Below, one piece after another: positions 1 to 5,313 of a stretch of DNA of 5,353 nt (its first letter is position 1; every line of letters starts with the position of its first letter). The position numbers and the translations under genes are program-made. The notes beneath the pieces were generated by a model. The model saw only the letters and a list, made by a program, of their open reading frames with translations. It had not been told where the DNA came from and ran no database searches. The stretch comes from Pseudomonadota bacterium (lineage in GTDB: Bacteria; Desulfobacterota; Syntrophobacteria; Syntrophobacterales; Syntrophobacteraceae), in the NCBI GenBank assembly GCA_023442755.1, contig JAEZXS010000346.1, forward strand, positions 1 through 5,353, read 5' to 3'.

Positions 1-375
1 GCATACGCCGGCGATCTGGACAACGTTCAATTTCTCCCGGAAAAAGATCAGCGCCAGGACGAGACTCACGATGGGATAGAGGGCCGTAAGGGGTGCGAGG
101 ACGGAAACCTTGCCGGTCCTGAGGGCAAGCATGAAGCAAAGAAGTCCGGCATAGCCCGCCACGCCCGTGAGGACCGAAGGGACGATGCCGCGCAGGTCCG
201 TGCCGAGGTTCGGCCCGATGAGGAAAAAGACGATCAGCCCTGTGAATACCCCCCCGATCACCTCGTAGACGAAGGCGCTTTTCGGGTCGATCCAGGTGAC
301 GGCGACCTTGGGGAGAAACGCCCAGAAGCCCCAGGCGAGGATCGCCAGCATGGAATAGACGGTCCAGTCCTTCAT
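1..375 (-). CDS. EamA/DMT-family membrane transporter, N-terminal part (runs off left edge)
   Basis: This reading frame stays open for 125 codons from ATG (373-375) to the window edge, so the C-terminus is missing. The protein starts MKDWTVYSMLAILAWGFWAF and is very hydrophobic, with about four membrane segments: roughly residues 6-24, 36-50, 60-80 and 90-107. Features I recognise from single-domain EamA (drug/metabolite transporter superfamily) proteins are the early AWGFWAFLPK, the IDPKSAFVYEVIGG stretch, and the SVLAPLTALYPIVSL block followed by a FFREKL-type turn. Single-domain members are usually about 140 residues, so perhaps 15 residues are missing. Such proteins sit in the inner membrane and often act as dimers; the substrate cannot be told. 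GAGG (380-383) four bases upstream is a modest ribosome-binding site. It follows the nitroreductase stop by 21 nt and is probably co-transcribed with it. It is not an EmrE-type SMR protein: it lacks that size and pattern. Confidence 0.85.
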   Translation of the reverse strand, partial: MKDWTVYSMLAILAWGFWAFLPKVAVTWIDPKSAFVYEVIGGVFTGLIVFFLIGPNLGTDLRGIVPSVLTGVAGYAGLLCFMLALRTGKVSVLAPLTALYPIVSLVLALIFFREKLNVVQIAGVC

Positions 376-396
376 CTTGCCTCGCACCGCATCCTG

Positions 397-1230
397 TCAG
401 GCTCCCGCCCGGAACCAGGCCACATCGAGTGGATTGCGCGGGGGCAGCCGGTGATAGGAGTATTCCGGATAGCCCACCATCAGGATGCCGGTAACGGCGC
501 GGTCCGCCGGGATTTTCAGGAATTCGGGAAGCGCGGGCGTCTGCTGGGCGCACGACTGCGTGTAGCCGGCCCAGCACGTTCCGATTCCGAGAGCGGGGGC
601 GTACAGCTCGACATATTCCAGCGCAAGGGTGGTCGAACCGACGGCCGGCAGGAGGTTTTTGGGGGCGTGGGCCACGACGAGTTGGGGCGCGCCACGCAGC
701 ACCCGGTCTATCCCCTGTTCATGCGCCCGGATGATCGGGGGCATGCCGAAGAGTTTCCCAAGGGCGGGTTGGGTGCGAACTACCTCGCGCATCCAGTCGA
801 CCACGATTTCCCGAACGCGCAGCAGGTTTTCCCGCCCCTCCACGACCAGGTAGGAGAGCCCCTGGGAATTGTGGCCGGAAGGTGCGAACCGGGCGATATC
901 GAGCAGTTTGATCATCTGTTCGCGAGGTATGGGCATGTCTTTGTAGCAACGGATGGAGCGGCGCGAGCGCATGAAAACGGCCGCGGTTTCGGGATCGAGA
1001 GAAAACCCGGCCGGTATGGGCGTGTGCGCGGCAAGAGGGCTCCTGCGGTGGTCCAGGGCGCCGGTCGGGCAGGCGGAGACGCAGTGTCCGCACCCGATGC
1101 AGGCGTGTGCCGATCCCTCCAAGACCTTCGGCCCCGCTTTCGGATCGAGTTCGAGAATGCGCGCCGGGCAAACCTCGGCGCAAATCCCGTCTTTATTGCA
1201 TTTTCCGATATCTACCGTAATCAGGTTCAT
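397..1230 (-). CDS. Nitroreductase-family flavoprotein with N-terminal two-cluster ferredoxin domain
   Basis: The protein is 277 aa. Residues 1-62 form a bacterial ferredoxin domain: C11-x2-D14-x2-C17-x3-C21-P, then C44-x2-C47-x2-C50-x3-C54-P. Residues 80-277 form an FMN-binding nitroreductase domain, with the basic RSRRSIRCY segment (88-96) expected to hold the flavin phosphate, APSGHNSQ (116-123), and the late GIGTCWAGY (215-223). Family knowledge: such fusions pass electrons from the iron-sulfur clusters to FMN and reduce nitro or other electron-poor substrates in the cytoplasm of anaerobes; the natural substrate is not predictable. I chose the ATG at 1228-1230 because the ferredoxin fold starts right there and GGGGAG lies 8 nt upstream. 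An in-frame ATG at 1309-1311 would add 27 residues of low-complexity, unrelated sequence inside the PBP1A gene. The second-cysteine position of the first motif is Asp. The gap to the PBP1A stop is 28 nt, suggesting one operon. Confidence 0.93.
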   Translation of the reverse strand: MNLITVDIGKCNKDGICAEVCPARILELDPKAGPKVLEGSAHACIGCGHCVSACPTGALDHRRSPLAAHTPIPAGFSLDPETAAVFMRSRRSIRCYKDMPIPREQMIKLLDIARFAPSGHNSQGLSYLVVEGRENLLRVREIVVDWMREVVRTQPALGKLFGMPPIIRAHEQGIDRVLRGAPQLVVAHAPKNLLPAVGSTTLALEYVELYAPALGIGTCWAGYTQSCAQQTPALPEFLKIPADRAVTGILMVGYPEYSYHRLPPRNPLDVAWFRAGA

Positions 1231-1238
1231 TAAGAAAG

Positions 1239-1244
1239 CTCCCC
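1239..1244 (-). promoter_or_regulatory. Ribosome-binding site of the nitroreductase gene
   Basis: GGGGAG on the minus strand lies 8 nt before the ATG at 1230 and in the 28-nt gap after the PBP1A stop. It decides the start: the longer in-frame option at 1311 would begin inside the PBP1A coding region and has no ferredoxin-like sequence in its extra residues. Confidence 0.7.
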
Positions 1245-1258
1245 GCTCGACCCCGGCA

Positions 1259-3646
1259 TCAGAACAGGTCGGATTTGAAGAAAGACTCGGACGAGGACGG
1301 CCGCGGGGCACGAACCGCCGTCGGGTCCTCGGGGTCCCCCTCGGAGTACTCGGAACTGTGATCTTCGCCCAGCGGATCTCTGCCGGTCGGCACGCTACCG
1401 GAGAATGCGGCGTAGGAATGGGAGCCTTCGGCGCCGATCTTGGCGAACACGATCCCTTCAGGCACGGTGAATGTATCGACCGGTTTGTCCTTGAGGTATT
1501 CTTTCATAAAGTACACCCAGATCGGGCATGCGGCACGGCCGCCGGTTTCCCCCTTGCCGAGAGAGACGGTATGGTCGTCATAGCCTACCCACACGCCGGT
1601 GAGCACCGACGGGGTATAGCCAATAAACCAGGCATCCTTGAGCTCGTTCGTGGTGCCGGTTTTGCCTGCAGCGGGTCTGCCCAGTTCCTTTGCCTTGGCG
1701 CCGGTCCCTTCCTGCACCACCCCCTGCAGCAGGTCGGTAATGAGGTAGGCAGTCTGGGGCGAAATGGCGGATTCCTGCTTCGACTGGTGCCGGTAGACCA
1801 GCTTGTTGCCCCTGTCATGGACGGTCTCGATCAGGTACGGCTCGGACCGCTCCCCCTGGTTGGCGAAAGCGGAATAGGCAGTGAGCAGCTCATACAGGGT
1901 CACGCCGGAGGCCCCGAGGGCCAGGGACAGGGTAGGTGTCAGGGGCGAGGTTATTCCGAGCTGACGGGCATAATCGATCGTGTAGTTCACCCCGATGGCT
2001 TCGAGCAGCTTGACCGTCACGACGTTTCGGGAATTTATGAGAGCTTTCCTGAGCGGAATGGGCCCCCAGAACTGGCGGTCGTAGTTGGCCGGCCTCCATG
2101 GCCCCTTGCCGCTGTGATCTTCGTAGGATATCGGCGAATCGATCAGGGTGGATGCTTCCGTGAACCCTTTGTCGAGCGCCGCCGAGTAGATTATGGGCTT
2201 GAATGAAGACCCGGGCTGGCGCACTGCCTGCGTGCACCTGTTGAACTGGCTTTTCTCGAAATTTCTTCCCCCGACCATGCAGATAACCGCTCCGGTAATC
2301 GGGTTTACGGACATGAGCGCGCCCTCCATGCTCGGATCCTGTTCGAGGGCGGCGTTCCAGGTTTTGGGATCCTGGCGTTTGAGCAACTTCACCCGGAGCA
2401 CGTCGCCCTGCCGGAATATCTTTTCCGCGCGGGAGGCGGATACCTGGGTCCATTGATACCCGGCCGGGGCGATCAACGCCCTTTCCTGTCCCAGGTCGAG
2501 TATGCACGTGCGGGTCTTGGAGTCGAAATCCTTCACCAGGCCGGCTACGATCTTGCCTTCCGCAGGCTCTCCGTTCTTCTGCACGAGAACGCGCATCGCG
2601 CTTGCCCAGTCCTCTTTGGGAACATTCACGTGGAGGCCCCTGTACCTCTGGTGCCTCTTGTCCAGTTCCCGCAGGCCCTGGTCCAGGGCCTTTTCCGCAA
2701 GCCCCTGCGCCCGCGTGTCTACCGTGGTGTAGATCGTAAGCCCTTCCTTGTAGAGCATATCATGTCCGAAACGCGCTTCGGCGTTTCTGCGGACTTCCTC
2801 GGTGAAGTAATCCATCTCCCTCAGGCCCCAACGCTTCGGTTTGGCAAGCTGGATAGGTTTCGCCAGGGCTTTGCGGGCTTCGTCCATGCTGACGAAATCG
2901 GCATCGACCATCCTTTGCAGAACATAGCGCTGCCGCTCGCGGGCCACCGGCAACCTGTGGATCGGCGAAAACCGGCTCGGGGCCTTGGGGAGGCCGGCCA
3001 GAAGAGATGCCTCTGAGAGGTTAAGTTCGCTTGCGTGCTTGTCGAAATAAGTCCTGGCCGCGGCTTCGACACCGTAAGCGCCGGCGCCGAAATAGATTTG
3101 GTTCAGATAAAGGTAGAGAATTTCATTTTTGCTGAGGCTGTGGTCTATACGGTAGGCCAGCAGGGCTTCCTTGATTTTGCGGGTAAGGGTTCGCTCGGGA
3201 GTGAGCAGAAGCGATTTCACCACCTGCTGCGTGATCGTGCTTCCGCCCTGAACGATTTCGCCGGCCTGGAGGTTTTTGAAAAAGGCGCGAATAATGCCGA
3301 CGACGTCAACCCCACTGTGCTCGTAGAAGCGCGTGTCCTCGGCGGCTATAAAGGCCTTGAGCAGGAGAGGAGGAAGTTCGCTCAGGGGGACCAGGTACCT
3401 GCGTTCGATATAGAATTCGCCGATGAGTTCCTTGTCGGCCGAGTATACTGTGGTGACGAGCGGCGGGTGGTAATTCTTGAGCGCCTCCGCACTGGGCAGA
3501 GAGCGGTCGAGCTGTACGTAGAACGCGAACAGGACGGCGCCTCCCATCAGGACCAGGCACAGGGAAACGGAAAACAATGTAAAAAGAAACCAGCGCACCG
3601 GCCTCTTTTCCGGCTGCTGACGCCTAGAAGGTACAGGCTTTTTCAT
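1259..3646 (-). CDS. mrcA: Penicillin-binding protein 1A, bifunctional peptidoglycan glycosyltransferase/transpeptidase
   Basis: A 795-aa class A PBP, near the usual 800-850 of Gram-negative PBP1A. It polymerises lipid II into glycan strands and cross-links stem peptides on the periplasmic face. Order of parts: basic cytoplasmic tail (1-18); one membrane anchor (about 19-46); GT51 glycosyltransferase (about 60-240) with catalytic Glu103 in AAEDTRFYEH, QGGSTITQQ (133-141), RKIKE with second Glu160, and NEILYLYLNQIYFG; a linker/OB-like region (about 310-440); transpeptidase (about 445-715) with nucleophile Ser480 in SSFK, SRN (539-541) and KTGT (662-665). All key residues of both active sites are intact, so both activities are expected. 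The tail (about 730-795) is rich in Ser, Pro, Asp and Glu and ends in FFKSDLF. AAGG 6 nt before the ATG (3644-3646) supports the start, and a sigma70-like promoter lies upstream. It is the first gene of the likely operon. The PBP1A label rather than PBP1B or PBP1C rests on length, the linker and the C-terminal region. Confidence 0.96.
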   Translation of the reverse strand: MKKPVPSRRQQPEKRPVRWFLFTLFSVSLCLVLMGGAVLFAFYVQLDRSLPSAEALKNYHPPLVTTVYSADKELIGEFYIERRYLVPLSELPPLLLKAFIAAEDTRFYEHSGVDVVGIIRAFFKNLQAGEIVQGGSTITQQVVKSLLLTPERTLTRKIKEALLAYRIDHSLSKNEILYLYLNQIYFGAGAYGVEAAARTYFDKHASELNLSEASLLAGLPKAPSRFSPIHRLPVARERQRYVLQRMVDADFVSMDEARKALAKPIQLAKPKRWGLREMDYFTEEVRRNAEARFGHDMLYKEGLTIYTTVDTRAQGLAEKALDQGLRELDKRHQRYRGLHVNVPKEDWASAMRVLVQKNGEPAEGKIVAGLVKDFDSKTRTCILDLGQERALIAPAGYQWTQVSASRAEKIFRQGDVLRVKLLKRQDPKTWNAALEQDPSMEGALMSVNPITGAVICMVGGRNFEKSQFNRCTQAVRQPGSSFKPIIYSAALDKGFTEASTLIDSPISYEDHSGKGPWRPANYDRQFWGPIPLRKALINSRNVVTVKLLEAIGVNYTIDYARQLGITSPLTPTLSLALGASGVTLYELLTAYSAFANQGERSEPYLIETVHDRGNKLVYRHQSKQESAISPQTAYLITDLLQGVVQEGTGAKAKELGRPAAGKTGTTNELKDAWFIGYTPSVLTGVWVGYDDHTVSLGKGETGGRAACPIWVYFMKEYLKDKPVDTFTVPEGIVFAKIGAEGSHSYAAFSGSVPTGRDPLGEDHSSEYSEGDPEDPTAVRAPRPSSSESFFKSDLF

Positions 3647-3750
3647 ATCCTACCTTTTTTGCCGGTATAGATTCTGCCACAAGAAGCCGGCTCGGCCTCA
3701 ATCGTAGACATAGCTTGAAATTTCCGGACGTTTTTGACTACTCTTACCAT
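3643..3750 (-). CDS. Possible 35-codon leader ORF overlapping the PBP1A start
   Basis: An ATG (3748-3750) opens 35 codons (MVRVVKNVRKFQAMSTIEAE...) ending in a TGA (3643-3645) that overlaps the PBP1A ATG as ATGA. The PBP1A Shine-Dalgarno sequence lies in its last codons. If translated, it would lie inside the transcript predicted from the promoter at 3794-3822 and could couple ribosomes onto PBP1A. Against it: there is no clear Shine-Dalgarno sequence before its ATG (the preceding bases are CTGCACGGGT), the peptide resembles nothing I know, and a frame of this length is common by chance. Confidence 0.2.
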   Translation of the reverse strand: MVRVVKNVRKFQAMSTIEAEPASCGRIYTGKKGRI

Positions 3751-3793
3751 ACCCGTGCAGCAAAAGAAATAACAGCCCGAAGGCCGGCAGGCA

Positions 3794-3822
3794 ATAATAG
3801 GCATCTATTTGACGGGTTTCAA
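3794..3822 (-). promoter_or_regulatory. Sigma70-type promoter of the PBP1A operon
   Basis: On the minus strand TTGAAA (3817-3822) and TATTAT (3794-3799) are separated by exactly 17 nt. Each hexamer matches the sigma70 consensus at 5 of 6 positions. Transcription would begin near 3787, giving a leader of about 140 nt before the PBP1A ATG. I saw no equally good pair elsewhere in the intergenic region on either strand. No operator-like palindrome overlaps it, so regulation cannot be inferred. Confidence 0.65.
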
Positions 3823-4069
3823 TGGGAATTTCCGACATTTGTCCTATGAAAGATTCTCGGGGTATCTTATTTGCCGTACTGCGAGGGCTTCTTTAGACGT
3901 CTTCCCGGAAGGGTGGATTTGGCAATCCCGGGCAGGATTTTAGAGCACAATGCCTTGAAAGGCGCGAAAAGCCGCTTAGTTTTCGGTGAATTCCGGAAAA
4001 GGAGTTAAGCATAGTTAACACTGTTCTTTAGATTGGGGCCCATTCTTATATCGATAACCAACCTGCACG
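3823..4069. other. Rest of the divergent intergenic region, no gene seen
   Basis: This stretch lies between the PBP1A promoter and the dehydrogenase ribosome-binding site. It is more A/T-rich than the genes around it and carries no convincing ORF or RNA gene. It must hold the promoter for the plus-strand dehydrogenase, but I find only weak candidates: TTGTCC (3839-3844) with TATCTT (3863-3868) at 18 nt, or TTGAAA (3955-3960) with TAGTTT (3977-3982) at 16 nt. Small repeats are present: AGACGTCT (3895-3902), a GGATT/AATCC/GGATT set (3915-3939), a GCCT-TGAA-AGGC hairpin (3952-3963), and two AGTTAA copies 10 nt apart (4003-4018). Confidence 0.5.
4003..4019. repeat. AGTTAA direct repeat one helical turn apart, with GTTAA/TTAAC inverted arms
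   Basis: AGTTAA occurs at 4003-4008 and again at 4013-4018, a 10-nt period. The same bases also form an inverted pair, GTTAA (4004-4008) and TTAAC (4015-4019), around GCATAG. It lies about 65 nt before the dehydrogenase ATG, where an operator could sit. It is short and AT-rich, so chance is a real alternative. Confidence 0.25.
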
Positions 4070-4074
4070 AAGGA
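4070..4074 (+). promoter_or_regulatory. Ribosome-binding site of the dehydrogenase gene
   Basis: AAGGA lies 10 nt before the ATG at 4085, a slightly long but acceptable spacing. It fixes the start at the MKALCF sequence, which matches the usual N-terminus of this dehydrogenase family. Confidence 0.6.
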
Positions 4075-4084
4075 AAACAAAACC

Positions 4085-5113
4085 ATGAAAGCCCTATGTT
4101 TTCACCGCCACGGCGACCTGGATATCCTGGAATATGGCGATGTGCCCGACCCGCAGCCGGGTCCGGGAGAAGTCCTGGTTCAGGTCAAAGCCTGTGCTCT
4201 GAATCATCTCGATATCTGGGTAATGCGGGGCTGGCCCGGGCTCGATCTGGAAATGCCGCACTGCGGCGGCTCGGACATAGCCGGCGTGGTGGCGGGAACG
4301 GGTCCAGATGTGAGCGGGTGGGATACCGGCAAACGGGTGGTCATCGACCCGGGCATCAACGTTTTCGAAGATGAATTCACGCGCCGGGGCGAGGACAGTC
4401 TGAGTCCGGGCTACAAAATCATCGGCGAGCACATGCGGGGCGGCTTGGCCCAGTATGTAGTCGCTCCCGCAAAAAATCTCCTGGAAATTCCCGACACGCT
4501 CGATTTTCCGGAAGCGGCCGCCCCGCTCCTGGTCACGCTGACCGCCTGGCGCATGCTGATAAACCGGGCCGGTCTCCGTGCGGGCGAGACGGTCCTGGTA
4601 GTCGGCGCCGGAGGCGGTGTGAACAGCATGGCCACCCAGATCGCCAAACTCGCCGGGGCGACCGTCTTTGTAGTGGCAAGCAATGCGGAGAAGGCGGAAA
4701 AGGCCCTGAACCTCGGTGCGGACGTCGTCATCGACCGGTCCCGGGTGGACTGGTCGAAAGAGATCAAACGGCTCACCGGCAAGCGGGGCGTCGATGTCGT
4801 GGTAGACAACGTGGGATCGGCCACTATCAACAGGAGCATGGACGTGGTGGCGCGGGGCGGTCGTATCGTCATCGTGGGCAATACGAGCGGTCCGATAGCG
4901 GAAATAGATATCCGCCGCATATTCGGGAAGCAGATAAGCCTGATCGGGAGCACGATGGGCACCCATCAGGACTTCTATGATATTACCCGGGCTCTCTGGA
5001 GCGGAAAACTCAAGACCATCGTCGACGAGGTGATGCCTCTTGCCGAAGGCCGGCGCGGGTTCGATATGATGGCCAAAAGCGACCAGTTCGGGAAAATAGT
5101 GCTCACGCCCTGA
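4085..5113 (+). CDS. Zinc-independent medium-chain dehydrogenase/reductase (quinone-oxidoreductase-like)
   Basis: The protein is 342 aa, full length for the MDR superfamily. It has the N-terminal GroES-like domain (about 1-130; MKALCFHRHGDLDILEYGDV, PGPGEVLVQVKACALNHLD), the Rossmann nucleotide-binding domain (about 135-290) with the GAGGGVNSMA glycine motif (174-183), GADVVID (211-217) and RGVDVVVDNVG (234-244), and the family ending FGKIVLTP. It should oxidise or reduce a carbonyl, alcohol or enone with NAD(P)H in the cytoplasm; substrate unknown. Catalytic zinc is not expected: the usual Cys and His ligand positions appear as Asn40 and Ser63 (GGSD instead of GHE). The structural-zinc loop, C-x2-C-x2-C-x7-C in metal-binding relatives, reads V93, D96, T99 and S107, so that zinc is lost as well. 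It is divergent from the PBP1A operon and appears to be transcribed alone. Without the substrate, quinone oxidoreductase and alcohol dehydrogenase labels are both only family guesses. Confidence 0.92.
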   Translation: MKALCFHRHGDLDILEYGDVPDPQPGPGEVLVQVKACALNHLDIWVMRGWPGLDLEMPHCGGSDIAGVVAGTGPDVSGWDTGKRVVIDPGINVFEDEFTRRGEDSLSPGYKIIGEHMRGGLAQYVVAPAKNLLEIPDTLDFPEAAAPLLVTLTAWRMLINRAGLRAGETVLVVGAGGGVNSMATQIAKLAGATVFVVASNAEKAEKALNLGADVVIDRSRVDWSKEIKRLTGKRGVDVVVDNVGSATINRSMDVVARGGRIVIVGNTSGPIAEIDIRRIFGKQISLIGSTMGTHQDFYDITRALWSGKLKTIVDEVMPLAEGRRGFDMMAKSDQFGKIVLTP

Positions 5114-5236
5114 TGGCTCCGTCAGACATGCAACTTGACTTCGTATCGTCACGCCGGCGAAAGAGACTGTGTCATAACTGATGGCGGCTTGGAGATTCCC
5201 GCTCTCGCAGCCAAAACTCGGCAAACAACAACGACG
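5114..5236. other. Short intergenic DNA, 3' exon of the adjacent intron
   Basis: About 120 nt between the dehydrogenase stop and the predicted intron end. I see no gene. A small hairpin (CTGATG 5110-5115 with CGTCAG 5120-5125) overlaps the dehydrogenase stop codon but has no T-run, so it is a poor intrinsic terminator. CGTCACGCCGGCGAAAG (5147-5163) and ATTCCCGCTCTCGC (5195-5208) resemble the two arms of dispersed palindromic repeats common in proteobacterial genomes, but they are imperfect and split by about 30 nt. Confidence 0.4.
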
Positions 5237-5280
5237 ATAGGGGTAGGGACAGCACATTGGATTGCACTGCCCCTCCCTCC
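5237..5280 (-). ncRNA. Group II intron domain VI with branch-point adenosine and 3' splice site
   Basis: GGG (5275-5277) pairs with CCC (5241-5243), GGGG (5270-5273) with TCCC (5245-5248), and CAGTGCA (5263-5269) with TGTGCTG (5250-5256), around the loop ATCCAA. T5249 bulges. A5244 is opposite A5274 and unpaired; it is the predicted branch point. Seven nucleotides follow it to the predicted intron end at 5237 (...TAT), matching the 7-8 nt spacing known for group II introns. Confidence 0.8.
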
Positions 5281-5313
5281 AAACCGGACTGGCGGATTTC
5301 CCGCATCCGGCTT
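5281..5313 (-). ncRNA. Group II intron domain V (catalytic hairpin)
   Basis: These 33 nt fold as domain V. Lower helix of 9 pairs: AAGCCGGAT with GTCCGGTTT, including the catalytic AGC triad at positions 2-4 paired A-U, G-U and C-G. A two-base bulge (CA) lies on the 3' side. The upper helix is GCGG with CCGC, closing a loop that starts GAAA. The position of triad, bulge and loop follows the conserved domain V plan. The usual form I know is 34 nt with a plain GNRA loop and most often an AC-type bulge, so this copy differs slightly. Confidence 0.87.

Noticed and set aside
451..1233. Plus-strand open frame of 260 codons opposite the nitroreductase
   Set aside because: Antisense shadow: no family motif and no ribosome-binding site that I trust.
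953..2206. Long plus-strand open frame (417 codons) across the nitroreductase and PBP1A genes
   Set aside because: It is antisense to two well-supported genes whose motifs are intact, shows no recognisable domain, and is expected from GC-rich codon use.
3919..3936. Sigma54-like site on the plus strand (TTGGCAATCCCGGGCAGG)
   Set aside because: The GG and GC elements are one base off the required spacing and the -12 part is poor.
5110..5125. Hairpin at the dehydrogenase stop as an intrinsic terminator
   Set aside because: The stem is only about 6 pairs with one wobble, it overlaps the stop codon, and no T-run follows.
5160..5180. GAGACTGTGTCATAAC as an insertion-sequence terminal repeat
   Set aside because: It is vaguely like some IS ends, but no partner repeat, target duplication or transposase is visible.
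4094..5257. Minus-strand open frame of 387 codons opposite the dehydrogenase
   Set aside because: It starts inside intron domain VI and runs antisense to an intact MDR gene; no recognisable domain.
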